DNA of 64,000 nt from Thermohalobaculum xanthum (GCF_016623495.1 NZ_JAEHHL010000005.1:95676-159675), one strand, 5' to 3'. Counted from the stretch's first letter, positions 21,048 to 30,960 are shown. The notes: generated by a model from the sequence alone, not told the origin. Translations and numbers: made by a program.

Positions 21048-22152
21048 GGCTGTGTCTCCTCTGCCTGGGTCGTTTTCCTGTGTCGGTCGTCTTGGCCGGC
21101 GCTGCGCGCGGTGCGCCACAGCTCGAAGCGCCGTGCCGCGCCCGGGGTGCGGCCGGGCTCGGGGGCGCGCGTGTCGAAGGCGGGCAACTCGTCGCGGAGA
21201 TGGCACGCGGCGCGCCGACCGCCGCCCATGTCGGCGAGCGCTGGACGCTCGCGCGTGCAGCGCGCGACCGCGAAAGGGCAGCGCGTGTGGAAACGGCACC
21301 CGGGCGGCGGCGCCGTCGGGTTAGGCACATCGCCCTCGAGGATCGCGGCAACGCTGTCGCGCGCGCCGGGCGCGGGCACCGGGATCGCCCCCATCAGCGC
21401 GCGGGTATAGGGGTGGGCGGGCGCGTCGAACACGGCGTCGACCGGTCCGGTCTCGACGACCTCGCCCAGATACATCACCGCCACGCGGTCGCTCATGTGC
21501 CGGATGACCGCGAGATCATGCGCGATCACCACGAGCGTGAGGCCGAATTCTTCCTTCAGGTCCTCGAGCATGTTGACGACCTGGGCCTGGATCGAGACGT
21601 CCAGCGCCGACACGGGCTCGTCTCCGATCAGCACCTTCGGGCCGCTCGCCAGCGCCCGGGCGATACCGATGCGCTGCCTCTGGCCGCCCGAGAACTCGTG
21701 CGGATAACGATCGGCATGCTCGGGTCTCAGGCCGACGCGGGCGAGCAGGCGGCCGACGCGCTCGCGCCGCTCGCCGGGTGTGCCGATGCCATGCGCGCGC
21801 ATTGGTTCCTCGACCAGGCGGCCGATGGTCATGCGCGGGTTGAGCGAGGAAAACGGGTCCTGGAAGATGAATTGCAGGTCACGCCGAAGCGCGCGCATCT
21901 GCTTCTGCGGCAGGCCTGACATCTCGCGCCCCTGATACAGGACCTGTCCGGCCGAGGGCCGGATCAGTCCGATCAGCATCCGCGCGAGCGTCGACTTCCC
22001 GCAGCCGGATTCGCCGACGATGGCGAAGGTCTCGCCCTCGTGGATTGCGAGGTCGACGCCATTGACCGCATGGACCTCGGTCGGCGTGCCGAACAGGGGG
22101 CGGTGGGTGACGAAGCGCTTCTCCAGCCCACGGGTTTCGAGCACCGCGCCGG

Positions 22153-22156
<4 letters not shown>
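21044..22156 (-). CDS. ABC peptide transporter ATP-binding protein, DppF/OppF type
   Basis: A 370-residue ATPase with Walker A GESGCGKST near residue 50, signature ELSGGQRQRIGIARAL, Walker B VLIGDEPVSALD and the H-loop VVIAHDL. The oligopeptide C-terminal extension is present, including the Cys-containing CRFHTRCPFAVARCTRERP segment that binds a cluster or metal in Opp/Dpp ATPases. The stop overlaps the binding-protein GTG start, and the ATG overlaps the DppD-like stop (ATGA), so the three genes are translationally coupled. Confidence 0.93.
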
Positions 22157-23140
<984 letters not shown>

Positions 23141-23151
<11 letters not shown>

Positions 23152-23911
23152 CGGCGCCTGCTCCGATTCCGCTTGCCGGCGTCGCGGCGTCGGGGACCGC
23201 GGTACTCTCGTCGTGCAGCGCGTCGCCATCGACGATCTTCCGAAGGTTGTCGGCGACCGTGCGAAGGTGAACGCGCATCGCAAGCTCGGCCGCCGGTCCG
23301 TCGCGATGCTCGATCGCGTCGATAATCGTGGCGTGCTGCCGGGTGTAGAGCGCACCGGTTGCCTGCGTGCGGGCGCGTTCTCGCAGCATCCGCCAGGCAT
23401 CGTCGCGCCGGACCTCCTCCATCAGATCGAAGACGGCGATCAGAAGCCCGTTGGCCGCCGTTCGCGCGATCAGCCGATGCAGGGCACCATCCCAGAGCTC
23501 GCGCGCGTCGGCGTCGGTCGAGCTTGCGATCCGCTCGGCCAGCTCCCGCATCCGCGCGACGTCGTCGGGACTCGCGCGCAGCGCCGAGAGGCGGGCGAGT
23601 TGCGGCTCGAGCGTGATGCGCGCCTCGGCAACTTCCATGGGGTTCGAGTTCGCGGCGAGGTCACCCGCCAGCGCCGGCGCGCGCGGCGGCTGGACGACGA
23701 AGGTGCCTTTGCCCTGGCGGCGCCAGATCAGCCCCTCGGCCTCCAGCGCTTCGAGCGCCCGGCGCACGGCGGCCCGGCCCACACCGGTCTCGGCCGCCAG
23801 TTCGCGTTCGGTCGGCAGGCGAGAACCCGCGGCGGCACCATCGCTGGCGAGCTGGCGAATGCGCGCCAGCGCGATCGAGGAGTTGAGGCCGTGCCGCGAT
23901 GCTTCGGTCAT
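23141..23911 (-). CDS. GntR family regulator, FadR subfamily (FCD domain)
   Basis: A 256-residue regulator. The winged helix-turn-helix is at about residues 15-80 (GSRLPTERELAAETGVGRAAVRRALEALEAEGLIWRRQGKGTFV). An all-helical FCD ligand domain follows (LEPQLARLSALRAS, DALHRLIARTAANGLL, QHATIIDAIEHRDGPAAELAMRVHL), whose His and Asp residues usually bind a metal and a carboxylate. It is the first gene of the peptide-transport/GGT operon and probably represses it until its ligand appears. An 18-bp inverted repeat upstream is a candidate operator. Confidence 0.9.
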
Positions 23912-23927
23912 GCCGTACCATTACCAG

Positions 23928-23945
23928 ACCAAATCATGAATTGGT
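23928..23945 (-). promoter_or_regulatory. Inverted repeat, candidate GntR operator
   Basis: The 18-bp sequence ACCAAATCATGAATTGGT is a near-perfect palindrome with two mismatched positions, located 17-34 bases upstream of the gntR start. Its position over the promoter and its ACCA/TGGT arms fit an autoregulatory GntR site. No other obvious element is seen in the 167-base divergent gap to the Crp/Fnr gene. Confidence 0.45.
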
Positions 23946-24078
23946 TTAGCGAACGCAGACACCGCTCTGCAACGATTCTCTGACCGCCGCGGGATTGGCT
24001 GGCAGGTCGATCCATGTCAGGGTAAGGCTTCGTCTGAACGAGGATTTTCCTGCCAGGAAGACGTGCCGGAGGGCGAGC

Positions 24079-24786
24079 ATGCTGTCGCGCGAAGACCATG
24101 AAACTGCCCGGCGCGCCATCCTGCTGGACAGCATGCCGACGGACGTCGCCGAGACGCTCATGAAGCAGTCGGCAGTGATCGAGCGTGACCGCGGCAGCTC
24201 GATCTTTCTGCAAGGCGAGCCGGCGCACAGTGTCTACATCGTGCTTGCGGGCTGGGTGAAGCTCTACCGCATCGCGTCGAACGGTGCCGAGGCGGTGGTG
24301 GGCATCTTCACCAAGGGGCGCAGCTTCGGCGAGGCCGCAGCATTCCGTGGCGACGTCTACCCGGTTGCGGCCGAGGCGGTGACCGACTGCCGGCTTCTCG
24401 GAGTGCGGGCCTCGACGCTGCTCACGATGATGGAGAAGCGGCCCGAGTTGTGCTCGGCCATGCTGGCCGCGACCTACAAGCATCTTCATGCGCTGGTCGC
24501 GCAGGTCGAGCAGCTCAAGGCGCAGACCGGGGCCCAGCGCGTGGCGGAATTCCTGCTCGAGCTCTGCCCGGTCGAGGAAGGGGCCTGCGCGGTGACGCTG
24601 CCTTATGAAAAGGTGCTGATCGCCGGGCGCCTCGGGATGAAGCCCGAGAGCCTCTCGCGCGCCTTCGGACGGCTCAAGGAGGTCGGGGTGGCGATCAGCC
24701 AGAACCACGCGGCGATCAGCGACGTCGCGAAGCTGCGCGCCTATGTCGAGCACGATCGGGCCGAGGGATGGGGGCAGGCGCTGTGA
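24079..24786 (+). CDS. Crp/Fnr family regulator, Dnr/NnrR-like
   Basis: A 235-residue regulator. The cyclic-nucleotide-binding-like beta barrel spans about residues 15-130 (IFLQGEPAHSVYIVLAGWVKLYR, then KGRSFGEAAAF), followed by a dimer helix and a C-terminal HTH (YEKVLIAGRLGMKPESLSRAFGRLKEVGV). It lacks the N-terminal cysteine cluster of FNR, as do the nitric-oxide-responsive Dnr and NnrR groups. It sits at the edge of the nir/nor/nos island and is the best candidate to bind the boxes before norC, nosR and nirS. GGAGGG supports the ATG at 24079. Assigning it as NO sensor is inference from context. Confidence 0.85.
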   Translation: MLSREDHETARRAILLDSMPTDVAETLMKQSAVIERDRGSSIFLQGEPAHSVYIVLAGWVKLYRIASNGAEAVVGIFTKGRSFGEAAAFRGDVYPVAAEAVTDCRLLGVRASTLLTMMEKRPELCSAMLAATYKHLHALVAQVEQLKAQTGAQRVAEFLLELCPVEEGACAVTLPYEKVLIAGRLGMKPESLSRAFGRLKEVGVAISQNHAAISDVAKLRAYVEHDRAEGWGQAL

Positions 24787-25358
24787 GCGAGCGGCTTGCG
24801 AGAGTGCTCGCCGAGATCGACGCGGCCAACGCCGCGGACCCGACTCTGGCGCCCGACGGCGCGGCCGAGGCGCCGGCGGCGTTGCTTTACGGGCAGCGGA
24901 TGTCGGCCGAGCTTGGCCGCATCGCGCCCGAGGCGTCGGACCTGCTGCGCATTGCCGCGCGCGGCCAGCATATCGAGCGCTGGCGGATGCCCCGGACGTC
25001 GTACCCCGATGGGCGCGACGGATACCTGGCCTGGCGGCGGGCGCAGGCCGCCTTCCATGCCGAGCGGGTCGGCGCGATCATGGCGCAGGCGGGATACGGC
25101 GCCGAGGACTGCGCCCGTGTGGGCCAGATGCTCCGCAAGGAAGGGCTCAAGCGCGACCCGGAGGTGCAGCTTCTGGAGGACGTGATCTGCCTCGTCTTTC
25201 TGCGCTGGTATTTCGCCGATTTCGCCGCGGGCCGCGCGCCGGAGCAGGTCCTGGGCATCGCCACCAAGACGGCGCGGAAGATGTCGGCGGCGGGCCGCGC
25301 GCGGGTTCGCGAGGAGTTCGATCTTCCTCCGGAACTTGCCCCGGCCTTTGGCGGCTGA
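24783..25358 (+). CDS. DUF4202 family protein
   Basis: A 191-residue soluble protein of the DUF4202 family, recognised from MRMPRTSYPDGRDGYLAWRR-like text (here WRMPRTSYPDGRDGY), RVGQMLRKEGLKRDPEVQ and LEDVICLVFLRWYF. The function is not established. It starts with GTG at 24783, overlapping the stop of the Dnr-like regulator (GTGA), so the two are made together. A coupled unknown protein beside the denitrification regulator suggests a role in nitrogen-oxide response, but nothing in the sequence shows an activity. Confidence 0.8.
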   Translation: MSERLARVLAEIDAANAADPTLAPDGAAEAPAALLYGQRMSAELGRIAPEASDLLRIAARGQHIERWRMPRTSYPDGRDGYLAWRRAQAAFHAERVGAIMAQAGYGAEDCARVGQMLRKEGLKRDPEVQLLEDVICLVFLRWYFADFAAGRAPEQVLGIATKTARKMSAAGRARVREEFDLPPELAPAFGG

Positions 25359-25387
25359 CCGGCCGCGCCGGGGGGGCAGCGGTGGGC

Positions 25388-25436
25388 TTTCACGCGTGAA
25401 ATCATTTCTAACTGTTTGACATAAAACAATTTATTG
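25388..25436. promoter_or_regulatory. AT-rich intergenic island with palindrome and FNR-like box
   Basis: Between two converging genes lies a 14-bp perfect palindrome TTTCACGCGTGAAA (25388-25401), then TTGACATAAAACAA (25416-25429), which keeps the TTGAC half-site of the nor/nos/nir boxes with a degenerate second half. CAATTTATTG (25427-25436) follows. The stretch is far more AT-rich than its surroundings, yet no annotated gene starts here on either strand. It could serve an unannotated short or antisense transcript. Confidence 0.35.
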
Positions 25437-25459
25437 AAAAGGGAATTCGCGACCGCCGG

Positions 25460-25732
25460 TCACAGCACCGGGATCAGATAGATCCCGTAGAGGAGCAGCA
25501 GGAAGGCACCGAGCACCGCGTCGAAGCCGCGTTGCCAGGCCGGGGCCTGCACCAGCCCCAGATAGCGCGCAAGGATGATGCGCGCCTTGGTCCAGGCGAC
25601 CGCCAGCAGCACCGCACCCAGCACGGGCGCGGGCAGATGGCCGCCCAGCGCCGCCGCCAGGGTGGTGACGACGCCGAGCCCGAGAAGGGTTGCCCAGGCG
25701 CGCCAGAGCGGGTCGTGCAGGTGCTTCATCAT
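25460..25732 (-). CDS. norF: NorF, small membrane protein of the NO reductase operon
   Basis: A 90-residue protein with three hydrophobic segments: WATLLGLGVVTTLAAAL, VLGAVLLAVAWTKARIILARYLGL and a C-terminal AFLLLLYGIYLIPVL. The ILARYLGL motif and size match NorF-type proteins (cytochrome c oxidase subunit IV-like, prokaryotic). NorF with NorE affects maturation or activity of nitric oxide reductase; the exact role is not settled. It is last in norCBQDEF. Its ATG overlaps the norE stop (ATGA). Confidence 0.85.
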   Translation of the reverse strand: MMKHLHDPLWRAWATLLGLGVVTTLAAALGGHLPAPVLGAVLLAVAWTKARIILARYLGLVQAPAWQRGFDAVLGAFLLLLYGIYLIPVL

Positions 25733-26289
25733 CGCAGCAGGTAGATCACGGGAAAGATCAGGACCCAGACGAGATCGACCATGTGCCAGAAGGCGGTCGC
25801 GTTCTCGATATTGGCCACGCTGTCGCGCCACGCCACGAGGCCGAGCACCACGATCCCCGCCACCACATGTGCCGCGTGAAAGCCGGTCACGAGGTAGTAG
25901 AAGGTGAAGAAGGGGTGGGTGTCGGTGCCGATCCCCTCGGCGGCCTTGGCGCTGTATTCGAGCGCCTTCACCCAGAGGAACACGACGCCCAGGAGGGCAG
26001 CGACGCCGAGCCCGAGCCGGGCTCGCCCGCGCAGGCCCGCCTCGCGCGCCCTGAGTGCAAGTGCGGCCGCGAGGCCCGAGGTCAGCAGCACGATGGTGTT
26101 GAGCGCGCCGGCGGTGCGGTCGAGATGGTCCTGCGCCTCGAGGAAGCCGCCGACATCGCCCGCGCGCACCGCGAGGAAGGCGCCGAGCGCCGCGCCGAAG
26201 ACCAGCAGTTCGCTGACGATCAGCACCCAGATCATGAGATCGCCCGGAAGCGTGCCGGTCGTGTCGGTGGGAGAGACTTCCGCGTCCAT
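25729..26289 (-). CDS. norE: NorE, cytochrome c oxidase subunit III-like protein
   Basis: A 186-residue membrane protein of the heme-copper oxidase subunit III family with five hydrophobic segments. Landmarks are GDLMIWVLIVSELLVFG, FFTFYYLVTGFHAAHVVAG and ATAFWHMVDLVWVLIFPVIYLL, whose His and Glu residues are conserved in subunit III. In denitrifiers norE lies downstream of norD and supports NO reductase function. The ATG at 26289 lies nine bases after the norD stop. Upstream sequence in the same open frame is norD read in another frame. Confidence 0.9.
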   Translation of the reverse strand: MDAEVSPTDTTGTLPGDLMIWVLIVSELLVFGAALGAFLAVRAGDVGGFLEAQDHLDRTAGALNTIVLLTSGLAAALALRAREAGLRGRARLGLGVAALLGVVFLWVKALEYSAKAAEGIGTDTHPFFTFYYLVTGFHAAHVVAGIVVLGLVAWRDSVANIENATAFWHMVDLVWVLIFPVIYLLR

Positions 26290-26297
26290 GGCCGGGC

Positions 26298-28235
26298 TCA
26301 CGCTCCGACCAGGTGGCGGTAGATCTCGGGCAATGCCGCGCCGAGCCGGTCGGGATGGGGCACGATCGAGAACCCGCCCTGTCCGAAGATCCGCGGGAAC
26401 CACGACTTGCCCCGGGCGTCGACCAGCACGCCATGCACAGCGTGGCCTGCGCGGCGGGCCTCGCGGATCGCCATGCGGCTGTCCTCGATGCCGTGGCGGC
26501 CCTCGTAATGGTCGAGGTCGTTGGGCTTTCCGTCAGTGATGACCAGCAGCAGGCGGCGCGCGCGCGCCTGGCGGGCGAGGTCGGCCGAGACATGGCGGAT
26601 CGCGGCGCCGAGCCGGGTGTAGAAGCCCGGCCTGAGCCCGGCGATGCGGGACACGATCTCGGGGCCCATCGGCTCGCCGAATTCCTTGCAGCCCAGAACG
26701 TAGACGCGGTCGCGCTTGAGCGACGAGAAGGCGTGGATCGCGAAATCATCGCCGCAGGCGTCGAGCCCCCAGGCCAGCGCGGTCAGGGCTTCGCGCTCGA
26801 TGTCGATCACGGCGCGGCCGGTGACCGCGCTCTCGGTCGAGCGCGAGACGTCGAGCAGGATCGACACGGCGAGATCGCGCGCCTGCGGCCGGGTCGCGCG
26901 CCAGATCCGGTCGGTGCCCTCGCCGGTCGCGCGCAGATCGGCATGCGAGCGGACCAATGCCTCGATGTCGAGCTCCTCGCCGTCGGGCTGGCCGGGCAGG
27001 GGGATGCGGCGCGGGCGCAGGGCCTCGAACTGGCGGCGCACGGCGCGGATGCGGCGCGCGGCCTGCGGGTCGGTGGCAGCTGCGGTCTCGGCCGGCTCGG
27101 CGGGGCTGGCGAGCACGCGGGCATGGGCGGGCAGGTAGGCGCCGGTGCGCGTATCCCATTCGGGATAGAGATGGGTGCCCGACAGGCGCTCGCGGTCCAC
27201 GTCCTCGGGGGCGAGGTCGAGATGCAGCTTGAGCCGCGTCGCCGGCGCCTTGGAGACCTGGCCGAGGGTGATCTCGTCCTGGTCGTCGAGCGCCTTCCTT
27301 GCGCTGTCGGGGTCGTCATCGTCGACGCGGCGATTGAGGTTGAGGAACTCGGTCCAGCTGAGGATCGCCTCGAACTTGTGCAGGATCAGGCTGTCCTGGC
27401 GCGCGGCCTGATCGGATTTGCGGCGCCGCGCGCGGTGGATGCGGCCCTGTGTGTCGTCGGGCGCGCGGCCGTCCGGCGTCTCGCCCTCGTCGGTGCCGGC
27501 TTCGCTGGTGCCGGTGGCGCGCAGCGCGAGCCACAGGGGCACGGGCTCAAAGGGGCGGTAGCCCATGGGTGCGCGGAAGGAAGACAGGTCGGTGTCGTCG
27601 TCGCGGGCGGCCGCGAGGATCGCGGCGGCCGCGCCTTCGGGCTCGGTGCCCGTCAGCAGCGCACGGATCGCGGCCTCGACGGCGGCCTCCCATCGCGGCA
27701 GGGAACGCGGGCGCCGCGCCTGGAGGCAGGCGGCGGCGAGGTTCTCATGGAGGCCGGCAAGGCCCGGGCACGCTTCGAGCGTCGCGCGCGTCATGTCGCG
27801 CGCGGCGCGCAGCGCGAGGATGTCGGCCCGGAGCGCGTCGGCCTCGGCCGAGGGCGCGGGGGCATGCGCGGCCGAGGCGGCGAGCCAGAAATAGAGCGCG
27901 GCATTGGCCTCGCGCTCGGGGAAAGCGGCGATCCGCTCGGGCAAACGCAGCGCGGCGCCGTCGAACGAGGCGCGGGCGACGTATTCGCGGGCGGTGCCGA
28001 GGCGGCGGCGCCAGCTCAGGCGATGGCCGCTTGCCTCGGCCCGCACCGGCAGGATCTCGACGGCGGGGGCGCCGCCGAGACCGCGGAAGAAGACGGCCAG
28101 CCGCCCGCCGATCTCGCTCAGACCGGTCGCGGCTCCCTCATGCGCCTCGGGCGCATCCAGGCGGCTGGCAAAAGCGTGCCACAGTTTCCCGACTGTCTCC
28201 TCGGGTTCCCATGGCTCGAAGTCGATGCCCGTCAT
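26298..28235 (-). CDS. norD: NorD, NO reductase activation protein with VWA domain
   Basis: A 645-residue cytoplasmic protein. The N-terminal 400 residues are rich in Ala, Arg and Glu. The C-terminal third is a von Willebrand A domain with MIDAS residues in SILLDVSRST and VITDGKPNDLDHYEG. NorD partners with the AAA+ ATPase NorQ to insert the non-heme iron or otherwise activate the NorCB complex. The start at 28235 (MTGIDFEPWEPEETVGKLW) fits family N termini; the longer open frame adds an unrelated-looking leader. It lies ten bases after norQ. Confidence 0.93.
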   Translation of the reverse strand: MTGIDFEPWEPEETVGKLWHAFASRLDAPEAHEGAATGLSEIGGRLAVFFRGLGGAPAVEILPVRAEASGHRLSWRRRLGTAREYVARASFDGAALRLPERIAAFPEREANAALYFWLAASAAHAPAPSAEADALRADILALRAARDMTRATLEACPGLAGLHENLAAACLQARRPRSLPRWEAAVEAAIRALLTGTEPEGAAAAILAAARDDDTDLSSFRAPMGYRPFEPVPLWLALRATGTSEAGTDEGETPDGRAPDDTQGRIHRARRRKSDQAARQDSLILHKFEAILSWTEFLNLNRRVDDDDPDSARKALDDQDEITLGQVSKAPATRLKLHLDLAPEDVDRERLSGTHLYPEWDTRTGAYLPAHARVLASPAEPAETAAATDPQAARRIRAVRRQFEALRPRRIPLPGQPDGEELDIEALVRSHADLRATGEGTDRIWRATRPQARDLAVSILLDVSRSTESAVTGRAVIDIEREALTALAWGLDACGDDFAIHAFSSLKRDRVYVLGCKEFGEPMGPEIVSRIAGLRPGFYTRLGAAIRHVSADLARQARARRLLLVITDGKPNDLDHYEGRHGIEDSRMAIREARRAGHAVHGVLVDARGKSWFPRIFGQGGFSIVPHPDRLGAALPEIYRHLVGA

Positions 28236-28245
28236 GGCCGTTGCC

Positions 28246-29049
28246 TCACCCGAAGACGGCCGTGACGAGATCGAGGAGCCCGCGTTTGACATCCTCGTCG
28301 TCGGTGAGCGGCTCGATCATCGCCGCGAGGATGGCGCGCTCGACCGGCATGCCCTGCCGGATCAGCGTGGCGCAGTAGACGAGAAGACGCGTCGAGACGC
28401 CTTCCTCGAGGTCCTGGCCCTTGAGCGCCCGCAGCTTGCCCGCAAGCCGCACGAGGCGGGCGGTGCGCTCGGGGTCGAGCCGGCTCTCGGTGGCGACGAT
28501 CTCGGTCTCGCGCTCGGGCGAGGGGAAGTCGAACTCGATCGACAGGAAACGCTGGCGCGTCGAGGGCTTCAGCGTCTTGAGGATGTTCTGGTAGCCGGGG
28601 TTGTAGGAGGCGACCAGCATGAAGCCCGGGGCGGCCTCGAGTTCCTCGCCGGTGCGGTCGACCGGCAGGATGCGCCGGTCGTCGGTGAGGGGGTGGAGCA
28701 CCACGGTCACGTCCTTGCGGGCCTCGACCACCTCGTCGAGGTAGCAGATCGCCCCCTCGCGCACCGCGCGGGTCAGCGGGCCGTCGACCCAGACCGTCTC
28801 GCCCCCCTTGAGCAGGTAGCGCCCGATCAGGTCGGCCGCGGCGAGGTCGTCATGGCAGGCCACGGTGTAGAGCGGCCGACCGAGTTGCGCGGCCATGTGC
28901 GCGACGAAGCGGGTCTTGCCGCAGCCGGTCGGCCCCTTGAGCAGCAGGGGCAGGCCGTTGGCATAGGCGGCGGCGAACACGTCGCATTCGTCGCCGTCGG
29001 GGAGGTAGAAGGGGACCTCGGCCCCCTTCAGTTGCAGGTTTCCGTCCAT
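28246..29049 (-). CDS. norQ: NorQ, MoxR-type AAA+ ATPase
   Basis: A 267-residue ATPase. Walker A is GPTGCGKT near residue 40, Walker B is AICYLDEVVEA, and sensor 1 is VASYNPGYQ, with RQRFLSIEFDFP as the arginine finger region. NorQ/NirQ/CbbQ proteins act as remodelling chaperones with a VWA partner (here NorD) to activate NO reductase. Its start lies five bases after the norB stop, with a purine-rich stretch before it. It is typical in length and sequence. Confidence 0.95.
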   Translation of the reverse strand: MDGNLQLKGAEVPFYLPDGDECDVFAAAYANGLPLLLKGPTGCGKTRFVAHMAAQLGRPLYTVACHDDLAAADLIGRYLLKGGETVWVDGPLTRAVREGAICYLDEVVEARKDVTVVLHPLTDDRRILPVDRTGEELEAAPGFMLVASYNPGYQNILKTLKPSTRQRFLSIEFDFPSPERETEIVATESRLDPERTARLVRLAGKLRALKGQDLEEGVSTRLLVYCATLIRQGMPVERAILAAMIEPLTDDEDVKRGLLDLVTAVFG

Positions 29050-29054
29050 CTCGC

Positions 29055-30419
29055 TCACTCCGCCGGCACCGTGGCGTCGGTCGAGATCACCTCGCGGCGC
29101 GGCACGAAGATGGCGTAGATGAACACCAGCGCGCCGATCACCACGGCGAGGCCCGCGCCGAAGCGCATCAGGTAGAAGATCTCGATCTGGTCCTGGGTAT
29201 CCATGAAGCCCTCGCCCATCACCCGCTGCAGATGCGTCTGCACCGTGCCCGCGAAGGTGAGCACGAAGGTCATGAAGCACATGCCGCCCGCCATCAGCCA
29301 GAACGAGGCCATGTTCAGGACCTGGTTGTAGGGATCGCGGTTCTTCAGGATCGGGAAGGCGTAGGTGAAAATCGCGAGGTTGAGCGCCACATACGCGCCG
29401 AAGAAGGCGAGATGCCCGTGCGCGGCCGTGATCTGCGTGCCGTGGGTGTAATAGTTCACCCCGTGCAGCGTGTGCAGGAAGCCCCACACGCCGGCGCCGA
29501 AGAAGGCGAGCGTCGCGCAGCCCAGCGACCACAGGAGCGCGGCCTTGTTCGGATGGTCGCGCCGGCCCTTCCAGACCATTACGAAGGCGAAGGCCATCAT
29601 GCCGAAGAAGGGGATCACCTCGAGCGACGAGAAGATCGAGCCGATCCACTGCCAGTAGCCCGGCGTGCCGATCCAGTAGTAGTGGTGCCCGGTTCCCAGG
29701 ATGCCCGAGAAGAGCGCGGTCGCGACGATGACGTAGAGCCATTTCTCGACGATCTCGCGGTCGACGCCGGTGAGCTTGAGCATCAGGTAGGCCAGGATCG
29801 AGGCCATGATCAGCTCCCACACGCCCTCGACCCACAGGTGCACGACGTACCACCAGTACATCTTGTCGAGGCCCAGGTTCTCGGGGTTGTAGAAGGCGAA
29901 GAGGAACAGGAGCGCGAGGCCCCACAGGCCAAGTAGGAGCACGTTGGTGATCGCCGTCTTGCGGCCCTGCAGCACCGTCATCGTGACGTTGTAGAGGAAG
30001 ATCAGCGCCGCCACGACGATGCCGATCTTGACCCAGAGGGGCTGCTCGAGGAACTCGCGCCCCTCCTTGCCGAGAAGCCAGTTGCCCTCGAAGAGGTTGA
30101 AGACATAGGTCACCACGACGCCGAGCGTGCCGAACACCAGGATCGCGAGCTGGACATAGGCCAGCATGGGCGAGTGGATCTCGCGCTCGGCCTCCTCGGG
30201 CAGCAGGAAGTAGGCCGCGCCCATGAAGCCCAGGATCAGCCAGACGATCAGGCTGTTGGTGTGCAGCATGCGCACGATGTTGAAGGGGAGGATCTCGGAG
30301 AGTGTGTTCGGCGCCACGTAGATCCAGCCAGCGAGCAGCCCGCCCAGGACCTGGATGGCGAAGAGCGCAAGAGCCACCGTGAAGTAGAGCTGCGCGATCT
30401 TCTGGGTCTGATATTTCAT
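29055..30419 (-). CDS. norB: Nitric oxide reductase subunit B (cytochrome b)
   Basis: A 454-residue, 12-helix heme-copper oxidase relative that reduces 2 NO to N2O at a heme b3/non-heme iron centre. Conserved His ligands appear in VRMLHTNSL, VVHLWVEGVWE, GTGHHYYWIG and TAAHGHLAFFGAYV. The length is that of the short-chain cNOR, which takes electrons from NorC, and not the quinol-dependent qNOR. It begins MKYQTQKIAQLYF ten bases after norC. Confidence 0.97.
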   Translation of the reverse strand: MKYQTQKIAQLYFTVALALFAIQVLGGLLAGWIYVAPNTLSEILPFNIVRMLHTNSLIVWLILGFMGAAYFLLPEEAEREIHSPMLAYVQLAILVFGTLGVVVTYVFNLFEGNWLLGKEGREFLEQPLWVKIGIVVAALIFLYNVTMTVLQGRKTAITNVLLLGLWGLALLFLFAFYNPENLGLDKMYWWYVVHLWVEGVWELIMASILAYLMLKLTGVDREIVEKWLYVIVATALFSGILGTGHHYYWIGTPGYWQWIGSIFSSLEVIPFFGMMAFAFVMVWKGRRDHPNKAALLWSLGCATLAFFGAGVWGFLHTLHGVNYYTHGTQITAAHGHLAFFGAYVALNLAIFTYAFPILKNRDPYNQVLNMASFWLMAGGMCFMTFVLTFAGTVQTHLQRVMGEGFMDTQDQIEIFYLMRFGAGLAVVIGALVFIYAIFVPRREVISTDATVPAE

Positions 30420-30429
30420 GGTCGTCTCC

Positions 30430-30882
30430 TCAGCCGGCGTCGTTCGGCGGCCAGTCCTGCGTGTCCATCCGGTCGGTCCACAGCAGGAAATCGGTGAGAT
30501 CGCGCAGTTCCTGGTCCGTGAGGTCGAACTGCGGCATCTGGCGGCGGCCCTCGATCCCGCTCGGCTGGGCTTCCATCCAGGCCTTGAGGATATCGAAGGC
30601 GCCCTCGGAATCGTCGAGCACCGCCCAGCGTGTCATCACGTTGCCGACCTCGGGCGCGAAATAGGCGCCCTCGCCGTGCAGGGTGTGGCAGTTGATGCAG
30701 GCGTTCACCTCCCAGACGCGCTTGCCGCGCGCCACGCCCTCCGTCAGGCCAGCCGCGTCGGTCGACGTCGTCACGATGTAATTGTGACTGTGCACGGAGA
30801 GACCGACGAAGATGACGATGAAGAAGAGCGACCCGCCATAGAAGATGTTGCGGGCCATCGACTTGGTCATCACTTCGCGCAT
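30430..30882 (-). CDS. norC: Nitric oxide reductase subunit C (cytochrome c)
   Basis: A 150-residue membrane-anchored monoheme cytochrome c. It has an uncleaved anchor (IFYGGSLFFIVIFVGLSVHSHNYIV), heme site CINCHTLHGEGAYFAPEVG and a distal Met in the GRRQMPQF segment. It passes electrons from periplasmic cytochromes to NorB. AGGAAGG precedes the ATG. A Dnr/FNR-type box is centred about 71 bases upstream, so this gene heads the norCBQDEF transcript. Confidence 0.97.
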   Translation of the reverse strand: MREVMTKSMARNIFYGGSLFFIVIFVGLSVHSHNYIVTTSTDAAGLTEGVARGKRVWEVNACINCHTLHGEGAYFAPEVGNVMTRWAVLDDSEGAFDILKAWMEAQPSGIEGRRQMPQFDLTDQELRDLTDFLLWTDRMDTQDWPPNDAG

Positions 30883-30946
30883 CGCGCCTTCCTTTCAGGA
30901 GTCGTTGGCGATGGCGGGAAGATGCGCGGGCGCGCGGCGAGGGGCC

Positions 30947-30960
30947 TTAACGAAAGTCAA
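30947..30960 (-). promoter_or_regulatory. FNR/Dnr-type box upstream of norC
   Basis: TTGACTTTCGTTAA read on the minus strand is an interrupted palindrome of the FNR/Dnr class. The surrounding 18 bases are identical to the box between nirI and nirS. It is centred about 71 bases before the norC ATG; a class II position would give a start near 30912 and a leader of about 30 bases, with CATCTT as a weak -10. Confidence 0.75.

Noticed and set aside
24079..24786. Classical oxygen-sensing FNR
   Set aside because: The N-terminal cysteine cluster needed to hold a 4Fe-4S centre is absent, so a Dnr/NnrR-like role fits better.
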